A DNA stretch of 64,000 bases from Azophilus sp964638775 (lineage in GTDB: Bacteria > Pseudomonadota > Gammaproteobacteria > Pseudomonadales > Azotimanducaceae). Where the stretch lies: NCBI GenBank assembly GCA_964638775.1, contig CAZWZH010000229.1, forward strand, positions 1 through 64,000, in the 5' to 3' direction. The position numbers and the translations under genes are program-made. The notes below the pieces were generated by a model, which had not been told where the DNA came from, did not search any database, and saw only the letters and a program-made list of their open reading frames with translations. Shown here piece by piece: positions 16,174 to 23,484 of this stretch; the first letter of the stretch is position 1, and every line of letters begins with the position of its first letter.

Positions 16174-16227
16174 GTTAGACCCCCTGTTCGCGGGTCGGTT
16201 TCTCGAGTGAATCGAATCCCCGCCCGG

Positions 16228-16566
16228 TCACTGTTCTCTCCCCGGGCTGGGGCATCCGTCCGATACGCCGTGATTCCTGATCAGCGCCAGCAGGCGCTCG
16301 TCGGAATAGGCGCTCTCAAGTTCCCGTGCGATTGCGTCGGCGATTCCCTGCAGGCTGGAGTGGTCTTCGCAGCCGGACTCCAGGCGGCTCCTGTTGCGCA
16401 CCCACTCGCTCATGTAGGCGTCTTCGCTGCGCTTCCTGGCGCGCATTGCCGCGCGGTCCACCGCCTGCTGGAAGCGGGGGCTCAAGAGCGCCCTGGCGCG
16501 CTTTCTGCCGTTCTTGACGATTACCTGTGAAGGAATGTCGCGCCAACAGACCACGATTTGCTCCAC
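16228..16566 (-). CDS. 'Virulence factor' family small protein
   Basis: A 112-residue protein beginning MEQIVVCWRDIPSQVIVKNG and containing RFQQAVDRAAMRA and DAYMSEWVRN. It belongs to a conserved family annotated only as 'virulence factor'. Members I recall are genetically linked to corrinoid methyltransferase clusters, so the label is probably misleading. No membrane segment or catalytic motif is visible. It lies 3 bases after the DUF1638 gene and 54 before metV, so it is part of the demethylase operon and may be an accessory or assembly factor. Confidence 0.75.
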   Translation of the reverse strand: MEQIVVCWRDIPSQVIVKNGRKRARALLSPRFQQAVDRAAMRARKRSEDAYMSEWVRNRSRLESGCEDHSSLQGIADAIARELESAYSDERLLALIRNHGVSDGCPSPGREQ

Positions 16567-16569
16567 CGT

Positions 16570-17283
16570 TCAGGCCGCCGTCCGGCAGATGACCCGGTCT
16601 TGGGCGCCGGAACCCGACGTCTCCCCACGCACGAATGCGGCGGTCGAGGTCTCCAGCGCCCCGTAGCCGCAGTGAATGTGGTGGAATTCGAGATTCAGGG
16701 TTGCGGCCGCCTGCCTGGCCGCGGCGAGCAGCCCCTCGTCACGGGTCTGCGACAGGTAGACGACCCGGCGATAGTTGCCGAAGAACGACTCGGTGAGTTC
16801 CGGGTGGCGATCGAGCATGAGGGCGCCCATGACGAACTTCTCGAAGAAGCGCGCCAGGAAATCCGTGAGGTAGAAGGTTCCCGGCTCCTCGTCCGACAGG
16901 CGGCCGAACTCCGGGGCGCCGGCGAAGAACTCGTAGCAGTGCAGGCCCGGGAGCCGCTCGATGCCCGGCTCCGCGGCCAGTATCCGGTCGATCTCGCCAT
17001 AGGTGCCGCAATCCGCATAGGCCACGAAGATGCGTCGGTAATTGCCGCGGGCCCGGGCAATCTCTTTTCGCAGCCGGTCCGGGATCAATGAGGGCCTGTG
17101 GTGCAGCCTGGCATCGATGCAACGGATGCGCAGGTGATCCCAGCCGTTGGCCTGCCGTATCGCGTGCAGTTCCCTGGCAAGCGCGCCGCAGGCGATCACC
17201 AGCACCGGTTCAGGCAACATGTCCGCTTCTCCGGGCATGGCTTGGGGACGCTGATCGAACGCGGCTGTCAGGACTCGTGACAT
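16570..17283 (-). CDS. DUF1638 domain protein
   Basis: A 237-residue protein with the DUF1638 pattern: VLVIACGALARELHAI near the start, DARLHHRPSLIPDRLR, FVAYADCGTYGEID, and EFFAGAPEFGRL. Conserved C, H and D/E residues hint at a metal or cofactor site, but no activity is established. The ATG at 17283 is chosen because AAGGAG lies 10 bases upstream and only 7 bases separate it from the mttB1 stop. DUF1638 genes I recall often accompany MttB-type methyltransferases, so a role in corrinoid chemistry is likely but unproven. Confidence 0.85.
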   Translation of the reverse strand: MSRVLTAAFDQRPQAMPGEADMLPEPVLVIACGALARELHAIRQANGWDHLRIRCIDARLHHRPSLIPDRLRKEIARARGNYRRIFVAYADCGTYGEIDRILAAEPGIERLPGLHCYEFFAGAPEFGRLSDEEPGTFYLTDFLARFFEKFVMGALMLDRHPELTESFFGNYRRVVYLSQTRDEGLLAAARQAAATLNLEFHHIHCGYGALETSTAAFVRGETSGSGAQDRVICRTAA

Positions 17284-17290
17284 CGCCCGG

Positions 17291-18832
17291 TCACTCCTTG
17301 TCCGGCAGTTCCGATTTGCGGCGATCCATGAAAGCCTTGAGCGCATCGTCGATCGCCTCGTCCAGCGGCGGCGGTTCGTAGTTCGCAAGCGTCTCTTTCC
17401 AGATCCGGTTGGCGCGCCGGGCGGCATCGAGTTCACCGTCTTCGCGCCACTGCTCGAAGCTGTTGTTGTCGGCGACGTTCGAGCGGTAGAAGGCTTTCTC
17501 GAAATTCGCCTGGGTATGGGCCGCCCCAAGGAAGTGGCTGTCGGGGCCGACCTCGCGGATGGCATCCATGGCCATGCCGTTTTCGCTCAGGTCGACGCCC
17601 TTCAGCAGCGCGCCGATCATGCCCGCCTGGTCCGCGTCCATGACGAACTTCTCGTAGCCCATCGCCAGGCCGCCCTCCAGCCAGCCGGCCGCATGCAGCA
17701 TGAAATTGACCCCCGCCAGCGCCGCCGCCTGCAGGGTGTTGGCGGACTCGTAGGCGGCCTGGGCATCGGCAATCTTCGAGGCGCACAACCCGCCGCCGCT
17801 GCGGAACGGCACGCCCAGCCGGCGGGCGAGGGCGGCTGCGGCGTAGAGCACCAGCGTTGGCTCGGGCGAACCGAAAGTGGGCGCCCCGGACTGCATTGAA
17901 ATCGACGAGGAAAAGGTTCCGAAAATCACGGGTGCGCCGGGGCGGACGAGCTGCACGAAGGTCATGCCGGCCAGCGCTTCGGCGAGAATCTGGGCCAGGG
18001 TGCCGGCGATGGTGACCGGCGACATGGCTCCGGCCAGGATGAACGGGGAAATCACCGTGGCCTGGTTGTTGCGGGCATAGACCCTGGCGGCGCCGAGCAT
18101 CGTCGCGTCATAGGTCATCGGCGAGTTGGCGTTGATCAGGCTGCTGATGACGGTGTTGGCATCGACGAACGCCTCGCCGAAAACGACTTTCGCCATGTCC
18201 ACCGAGTCCTGGGCCCGGTCGGGGTGTGTCACCGACCCCATGAACGGCTTGTCGCTGTACTTGATGTGGGTATAGACCATGTCGAGGTGGCGCTTGGTGA
18301 CCGGCAGGTCGACGGGCTCGCAGACCGTGCCGCCCGAGTGGTGCAGGCCCGGGGATGCGGCCGTGAGCTTCACGAAGTTCTTGAAGTCCTCGATGGTGGC
18401 GTAGCGCCGGCCCTTGTCCAGGCAGCGCACGAAAGGCGGGCCGTACGCCGGCGCCAGCACGGTCCGGTTGCCGCCGATGACCACGCTGCGTTCCGGGTTG
18501 CGGGCGTGCTGCGTGAATTCCCGGGGTGCGGAGGCCTGGATGATCGAACGGCACATCCCGCGCGGGAATCGGACACGCTCGTGATCGATATCGGCGCCCG
18601 CCCCGCGGAACGATGCCAGCGCCTCCGGGTCGCCGCGGAACTCGATGCCGATTTCCTCGAGGATCGTCTCCGCGTTCTCCTCGATCAGCGCAAGGGCGCC
18701 GTCGTCCAGGAGTTCGTAGTAGGGAATCCGCCGCTCGATGAAGGGCGCCTCGGGCGCGCGCGCCACCAGCCGCAACGCCTGGCGGGCGCTGCGGCCGCCG
18801 CTTCGTCTGCGTCTTGATGCTCTTGCTTTCAT
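17291..18832 (-). CDS. MttB-family corrinoid methyltransferase 1 (non-pyrrolysine)
   Basis: A 513-residue protein of the trimethylamine methyltransferase superfamily: YYELLDDGALALIEENAETI, EEIGIEFRGDPEAL, KRHLDMVYTHIKYSDKPFMG and a TIM-barrel body ending VADNNSFEQW. The frame has no amber codon, so it is not a pyrrolysine TMA enzyme. Such members demethylate quaternary amines (glycine betaine, proline betaine, carnitine or butyrobetaine) to a corrinoid protein. Glycine betaine is the likeliest substrate given downstream dimethylglycine and sarcosine enzymes. The N-terminus is arginine-rich (MKARASRRRRSGGRSAR). It is first in the leftward operon; its mttC partner is not here but at 55724. Confidence 0.88.
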   Translation of the reverse strand: MKARASRRRRSGGRSARQALRLVARAPEAPFIERRIPYYELLDDGALALIEENAETILEEIGIEFRGDPEALASFRGAGADIDHERVRFPRGMCRSIIQASAPREFTQHARNPERSVVIGGNRTVLAPAYGPPFVRCLDKGRRYATIEDFKNFVKLTAASPGLHHSGGTVCEPVDLPVTKRHLDMVYTHIKYSDKPFMGSVTHPDRAQDSVDMAKVVFGEAFVDANTVISSLINANSPMTYDATMLGAARVYARNNQATVISPFILAGAMSPVTIAGTLAQILAEALAGMTFVQLVRPGAPVIFGTFSSSISMQSGAPTFGSPEPTLVLYAAAALARRLGVPFRSGGGLCASKIADAQAAYESANTLQAAALAGVNFMLHAAGWLEGGLAMGYEKFVMDADQAGMIGALLKGVDLSENGMAMDAIREVGPDSHFLGAAHTQANFEKAFYRSNVADNNSFEQWREDGELDAARRANRIWKETLANYEPPPLDEAIDDALKAFMDRRKSELPDKE

Positions 18833-19133
18833 GCGCGTCTTTGCCTGTTCCCTGGTCTGCCCGAGTGTGGAAATGCAGGCGATGCATCGCCTTCGCTACG
18901 TGCGCCGCCACCGTGTTCCGGCCGGCCACCGGAAAGTTTGGAACAGGGCGGGTTTTACTGCGCGTGAAAGTACGACACTCATGTAAGCGATTACGACACA
19001 AGGCATGATCGTGCCAATCGCATTGACTAATCTTCGGCGGTTTGATGCTGTCGGGGCGAAACCGTGCGCTCGACGAGAGAACAGTGAACAGGCGCCAACT
19101 TGGGTGACCGGCGGGCGGTAGCAGGCGCGCACT
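18833..19133. other. Divergent control region between mttB1 and the dimethylglycine operon
   Basis: A 301-base gap from which both main methylamine operons are transcribed outward. It holds a perfect 16-bp palindrome at 18877-18892 and the start-proximal sequences of both genes. No gene, riboswitch fold or strong consensus promoter could be recognised by eye. Coordinated control of the two operons from here is expected. Confidence 0.5.
18877..18892. promoter_or_regulatory. 16-bp perfect palindrome upstream of mttB1
   Basis: AGGCGATGCATCGCCT is fully self-complementary and lies 45 bases before the mttB1 start codon. A dimeric repressor or activator site is plausible. The length and symmetry are unlikely for a random 301-base gap, but no regulator can be named. 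Confidence 0.4.
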
Positions 19134-21599
19134 ATGAAATCACATGTCCGTGCAGTGGTGATCGGAGGCGGCGTCGTCGGCGTCAGCACGCTCTATCACC
19201 TGGCGCGCAAGGGCTGGGGCGAGGATGCGGCGCTGCTGGAGAAGGCGGAACTGACCTCGGGGTCCACCTGGCACGCCGCCGGGCTCCTGCCGCTGTTCAA
19301 CATGAGCTACAGCGTCGGCCAGATTCACAAGTATTCCGTTGAACTGTACCGGGGCCTGGAGGCGGAAACCGGGCAGGCCGTGGGGTTCAGGCAGGTCGGT
19401 AACCTGCGCCTGGCCATGAACCGGGACCGGATGGACGAGTACACCCAGTACGCCGCCACCGCCCGCACCATCGGCGTCAATGTCGAGTTCCTGACGCCCC
19501 CTGAAATCGGGAATCTCTGGCCGCTGTGCAATACGGAGGGACTCGTTGGCGCCCTCTTTCACCCGGACGATGGCTACATTCAGCCGGCTGACCTGACCCA
19601 GGCGCTTGCAGCCGGCGCCCGGTCCCGGGGCGCGACCATATACCGGAACACGCTGGTAACGGGTATCGAGCGCACCGCTTCGGGCGAGTGGCTGGTGAAA
19701 ACGAATCGCGGCGATATCGTCTGCGAACACCTGGTGTCCGCCACCGGCAGTCATGCCCGCCGCACCGGCGCCATGGTCGGGCTCGATGTGCCGGTGATGC
19801 CGGTCGAGCACCAGTACATCGTCACGGACGCCCACCCGCAACTCGCGGCGCGGGCGCAGCAGGGGCAGCCCGAGATGGCGGTGCTGCGCGAGTCCGACGG
19901 ATCCTGGTACCTGCGGGAGGAGAACCGGGGCTTCATCCTGGGCCCCTACGAGAAAGGCGCGCCCTGCTGCTATGTGGACGACCCGGCCATCGACGCGGAG
20001 TACGAACTGTTCCAGGAAGACATCGACCGCCTCGAGCCGCACATCGAGGCGGCGATCAACCGGGTTCCCGCGTTCGGCGAGTGCGGGGTGAAGCAGGTCT
20101 ACAACGGCGCCATTGCCTATACCCCGGACGGCAACCCGATCGTAGGCCCCGCTTGGGGAGTCAGGAATTTCTGGCTCAATGAGGGTCACAGTTTCGGCAT
20201 CACCGCCGCGGGCGGCGCCGGCTGGCAGCTTGCCGAGTGGATCGTGGAGGGCGAACCCACCATCGACATGCTGGGCGTGGAACCCCGGCGCTTCGGGGCC
20301 TACGCGAACAAGGACTACCTGATCGAGAAGAACGAGGAGGCCTATGCCCACGTCTTCATCATCCACTATCCCGATGAGGAACGCCCCGCCGCCCGTCCCC
20401 TGAAAACGGCGCCCTGTTATGAGCGGCTGAAGGCGCGCGGCGCCGTGTTCGGCCAGAAATCCGGCTGGGAACGGGCCAACTTCTTCGCCACCGGCGGAAT
20501 GCCGCAGGAAGACCACTGGTCGTTCCGCCGCTCGCGATGGTTCGAGGCCGTTCGCACGGAAGCACTGCACGTACACGAGAAAGTCGGGTTGCTGGACATG
20601 ACCCCGTTTGCCAAATGCCGCCTCTCGGGCCCGGGCGCCGGGGCATGGCTGGACGGGATGACCGCGAATCGCCTGCCCGCGCGCATCGGCCGCATCGGCT
20701 TGTGCCATTCGCTCAACGAGCGCGGCGGCGTGCATTCGGAATTCACCGTCACCCGCGAGTCCGACGATGCCTTCTATCTGGTTTCCGCTGCAGCCTGGGA
20801 GCGGCTCGACCACGACTACCTGCACAAGCGCATGCCCGATGACGGTTCCGTGCGTTTTGAACATCTCACCGACGACATTGGCGTGTTCGTCGTCGCGGGT
20901 CCGCGTTCCCGTGAGCTGTTGCAGCGCCTGACGGAAGCGGATTTTTCCAACGACGCCTTCCGTTTCCTCACCGCCCGGGAGGTCGAGATCGGGGGCGTGC
21001 CGCTAAAGGCCATGCGGGTGAATTACGTTGGAGAACTCGGCTGGGAACTGCACCATCCGATCGAGGCGCAGAACCGGTTGTTCGATGCCCTGTTCGAAGC
21101 AGGGCGGGATTTCGATCTCAAGCCGTTCGGCATTCGCGCCATGGACTCCATGCGGCTCGAGAAGTCCTACCGGATGATCGGCACCGAACTTTCCATTGAA
21201 TACTCGGCCTATGAATCTGCAATGGACCGGTTCGTTCGTCCCGAGAAAGGCGAGTTTCTAGGTCGCACCGCCCTCCTCGCAGGCCAGCAGCGGGGGCTGA
21301 ACCATCTGCTCGTCACCCTCGATGTGCTCGGTACGGAGGATGCGGATGCATTGGGCAACAATGCGCTGATGTGCAATGGCGAGTTGATTGGCCGTGCCAC
21401 CAGCGGGGGATACGGCTTCCGGATCGACAAGTCCCTGGCTCTCGGCATGGTCAGGCCGGAATACTCGGAGCCCGGCACCAGGTTGGAAATCGACATTCTC
21501 GGGCGCAACTTCGATGCGGTCGTCGTTCCGGAGAGCCCGTTCGATCCGTCCAACGAGAGGCTGCGCGACATCAACGAGGCGAACCGGCAGGCGGATTGA
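19134..21599 (+). CDS. Dimethylglycine/sarcosine dehydrogenase-like flavoprotein 1
   Basis: An 821-residue protein. It has an N-terminal FAD domain (GGGVVG at 11-16), the WHAAG motif with H47 (the position that binds FAD covalently in dimethylglycine dehydrogenase), a central FAO domain, and C-terminal GcvT-like folate domains from about residue 430. The enzyme type oxidatively demethylates dimethylglycine or sarcosine and passes formaldehyde-level carbon to H4folate. The ATG at 19134 lacks a strong Shine-Dalgarno sequence but is the only start before the FAD motif. It heads the operon that leads to soxBDAG, so dimethylglycine to sarcosine is the most sensible reaction. Confidence 0.85.
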   Translation: MKSHVRAVVIGGGVVGVSTLYHLARKGWGEDAALLEKAELTSGSTWHAAGLLPLFNMSYSVGQIHKYSVELYRGLEAETGQAVGFRQVGNLRLAMNRDRMDEYTQYAATARTIGVNVEFLTPPEIGNLWPLCNTEGLVGALFHPDDGYIQPADLTQALAAGARSRGATIYRNTLVTGIERTASGEWLVKTNRGDIVCEHLVSATGSHARRTGAMVGLDVPVMPVEHQYIVTDAHPQLAARAQQGQPEMAVLRESDGSWYLREENRGFILGPYEKGAPCCYVDDPAIDAEYELFQEDIDRLEPHIEAAINRVPAFGECGVKQVYNGAIAYTPDGNPIVGPAWGVRNFWLNEGHSFGITAAGGAGWQLAEWIVEGEPTIDMLGVEPRRFGAYANKDYLIEKNEEAYAHVFIIHYPDEERPAARPLKTAPCYERLKARGAVFGQKSGWERANFFATGGMPQEDHWSFRRSRWFEAVRTEALHVHEKVGLLDMTPFAKCRLSGPGAGAWLDGMTANRLPARIGRIGLCHSLNERGGVHSEFTVTRESDDAFYLVSAAAWERLDHDYLHKRMPDDGSVRFEHLTDDIGVFVVAGPRSRELLQRLTEADFSNDAFRFLTAREVEIGGVPLKAMRVNYVGELGWELHHPIEAQNRLFDALFEAGRDFDLKPFGIRAMDSMRLEKSYRMIGTELSIEYSAYESAMDRFVRPEKGEFLGRTALLAGQQRGLNHLLVTLDVLGTEDADALGNNALMCNGELIGRATSGGYGFRIDKSLALGMVRPEYSEPGTRLEIDILGRNFDAVVVPESPFDPSNERLRDINEANRQAD

Positions 21600-21615
21600 A
21601 GCAGGCGGCGTATCC

Positions 21616-21892
21616 ATGATCAGCGCATTCGACGTGGTCACTGTCGGCATCGGGCCGTCGCGTTCGAATACGGTCGGCCCGATGTGCGCGGCGCGCCGGT
21701 TCGGCGAAGCGCAACACCATCGCGGCGGTCAAGGCGATCAATGCATCGAGGCTGGCGTTGCTGGCGGACGGGCAGCACCATGTGTTCCTGGACAACGTCA
21801 TCAAGACCATGCGCGAGGTGGGCCGGGGCATGAAGACCAAATACAGGGAATCGGCCCGCGGCGGGCCCGCGGTCAACGTCGTGGAATGCTGA
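21616..21892 (+). pseudogene. sdaA: L-serine ammonia-lyase remnant with large internal deletion
   Basis: From ATG 21616 the frame gives MISAFDVVTVGIGPSRSNTV and GPMCAARRF, the N-terminus of an L-serine dehydratase. The next sequence, in another frame, gives NTIAAVKAINASRLALLADG, then VFLDNVIKTMREVGRGMKTKY and ARGGPAVNVVEC before a TGA at 21890-21892, the enzyme's C-terminus. About 370 central residues, including the iron-sulfur cysteine region, are gone and the joint is frameshifted, so no enzyme can be made. Functional sdaA genes often accompany soxBDAG, turning serine from sarcosine into pyruvate. This relic implies that step was lost or moved. Confidence 0.88.
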
Positions 21893-21893
21893 C

Positions 21894-23150
21894 TTGAAAC
21901 GGCAGAAATACTCGGCCTTCTCACTGCTGCGCAATGCCCTCTCCGGCCACGAGAAGTGGCGGCAGGCCTGGCGCGACCCGGAGCCGCGCAAGAGTTACGA
22001 CGTCGTCATCGTGGGCGGCGGCGGGCACGGCCTGGCTACGGCCTATTACCTTGCCCGTGAGCATGGTGTGCGCAACGTTGCGGTGCTGGAAAAGGGCTGG
22101 ATCGGCGGCGGCAACACGGGCCGCAACACCACTATCGTGCGCTCCAACTACCTCTGGTCGGAGGCGGCCCTCCTCTACGAGAAGTCGATGCAGCTCTGGG
22201 AGGGCCTGAGCGCCGACCTCAACTACAACGTCATGTTCAGCCAGCGGGGCGTCTACAACCTGGGCCACAGCCTGCAGGACATGCGTGAGATCGAGCGGCG
22301 GGTAACCGCCAACCGGCTGAACGGCATCGATGCCGAGGTGGTGACGCCGCGCGAGATCAAAGCTGCCATTCCGATCATCAACACCTCCCGCGATGCACGC
22401 TACCCGATTCTGGGCGCATCCCTGCAGAAGCGGGGCGGCGTCGCCCGGCACGATGCGGTGGCATGGGGATTCGCGCGGGCCGCGGACTCTCTGGGCGTCG
22501 ACATCGTCCAGAACTGCGAGGTAACCGGCCTCGATGTGGTGAACGGCCGGATCGAAGGGGTGCAGACGAACCGGGGACCCATCAAGGCCGGCAGGGTGGG
22601 GGTAGTGGTCGCGGGCCATGCGAGCGTACTGGCCGCCATGGCCGGTATCCGCCTGCCCATCGAGAGCCACCCGTTGCAGGCCTACGTGTCGGAACCGCTG
22701 AAGCCCGTGCTCGATACCGTTGTCATGTCCGGGGCCGTGCACGGCTACATCAGCCAGTCGGACAAGGGCGAACTGGTCGTCGGCGCCGGCATCGATGCCT
22801 ACAACGGCTACGGCCAGCGGGGCAGCTTCCAGACCATCGAGAACGCCATGCAGGCCATCGTCGAACTGTTTCCGGTGTTCAGCCGGGTGCGCATGCTGCG
22901 CCAGTGGGGCGGCATCGTGGATGTCACGCCCGATGCCTGCCCCATTATCGGCGGGACCCCGGTGCAGGGCCTCTACTTCAACTGCGGCTGGGGCACAGGC
23001 GGTTTCAAGGCGACCCCGGGGTCGGGCTGGGTGTTCGCGCACACCATTGCCCACGATGCGCCGCACGAGTTGAATGCGCCGTTCGGCCTGGAGCGGTTCA
23101 CCACCGGCGCGCTCATCGACGAGCACGGCGCCGCCGCGGTGGCGCACTGA
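21894..23150 (+). CDS. soxB: Sarcosine oxidase subunit beta
   Basis: A 418-residue flavoprotein. The FAD site GGGGHG is at 41-46; GWIGGGNTGRNTTIVRSNYL follows, and H186 in GGVARHDAVAW is the likely covalent FMN site of heterotetrameric sarcosine oxidase. The beta subunit oxidises sarcosine to glycine. The start is TTG 21894, two bases after the sdaA remnant's stop; it gives the family N-terminus (KYSAFSLLRNALSGHEKW), whereas no ATG does. The order soxB-D-A-G is conserved and nearly gapless. Confidence 0.95.
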   Translation: MKRQKYSAFSLLRNALSGHEKWRQAWRDPEPRKSYDVVIVGGGGHGLATAYYLAREHGVRNVAVLEKGWIGGGNTGRNTTIVRSNYLWSEAALLYEKSMQLWEGLSADLNYNVMFSQRGVYNLGHSLQDMREIERRVTANRLNGIDAEVVTPREIKAAIPIINTSRDARYPILGASLQKRGGVARHDAVAWGFARAADSLGVDIVQNCEVTGLDVVNGRIEGVQTNRGPIKAGRVGVVVAGHASVLAAMAGIRLPIESHPLQAYVSEPLKPVLDTVVMSGAVHGYISQSDKGELVVGAGIDAYNGYGQRGSFQTIENAMQAIVELFPVFSRVRMLRQWGGIVDVTPDACPIIGGTPVQGLYFNCGWGTGGFKATPGSGWVFAHTIAHDAPHELNAPFGLERFTTGALIDEHGAAAVAH

Positions 23151-23166
23151 GGGGGAGGGGCGAAGC

Positions 23167-23469
23167 GTGCTGCTGATCGAGTGCCCCTGGTGCGGCAAGC
23201 GCGACGAAGGCGAATTCAGCTACGGGGGCGAGGCTGACATCCGGCGGCCCCCGGCGCCGGACGACCTTTCCGACGAACAATGGGCGGACTACCTGTTCAT
23301 GCGGAAGAATCCCAGGGGCGCCCATCGGGAACTGTGGAATCACGCGCATGGTTGCCGTCGCTGGTTCGTCGCGGAACGGGATACCGTGACCTATCGTTTT
23401 GCGGATTCCGGGGATTCCGGGGATTCCGGGGATTCCGGGGATTCCGGGGATTCCGCGGTCCGGGCGTGA
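23167..23469 (+). CDS. soxD: Sarcosine oxidase subunit delta
   Basis: A 100-residue zinc-binding subunit with C6-P-W-C9 and H59-A-H-G-C63, the expected ligand set. GTG 23167 is the family-consistent start (MLLIECPWC). It provides structural support to the heterotetramer. The C-terminus is abnormal: after VTYRFADS the usual short tail is replaced by five GDS repeats encoded by a 9-bp tandem array. The change lies outside the zinc motif, so the protein may still fold. Confidence 0.93.
   Translation: MLLIECPWCGKRDEGEFSYGGEADIRRPPAPDDLSDEQWADYLFMRKNPRGAHRELWNHAHGCRRWFVAERDTVTYRFADSGDSGDSGDSGDSGDSAVRA
23404..23454 (+). repeat. 9-bp tandem repeat in the soxD 3' end
   Basis: The unit GATTCCGGG occurs five times in perfect register, followed by GATTCC (51 bases). 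It encodes (Gly-Asp-Ser)n and keeps the frame, so copy-number changes would lengthen or shorten SoxD by three residues without destroying it. No spacer sequences are present. Confidence 0.95.
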
Positions 23470-23484
23470 AGGATCGATCGGGCC

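Noticed and set aside
17291..18832. Pyrrolysine-containing trimethylamine methyltransferase
   Set aside because: No in-frame TAG exists in either mttB gene, so these are the non-pyrrolysine members.
18833..19133. Glycine or cobalamin riboswitch before the methylamine operons
   Set aside because: I looked for the conserved core sequences in this gap and before fhs and soxB and did not find them; covariance-model searches would be needed to exclude weak variants.
23404..23454. CRISPR-like array
   Set aside because: The 9-bp units have no spacers and are in-frame coding repeats. The same reasoning removes the 33-bp array at 32313 and the 21-bp array at 55352.
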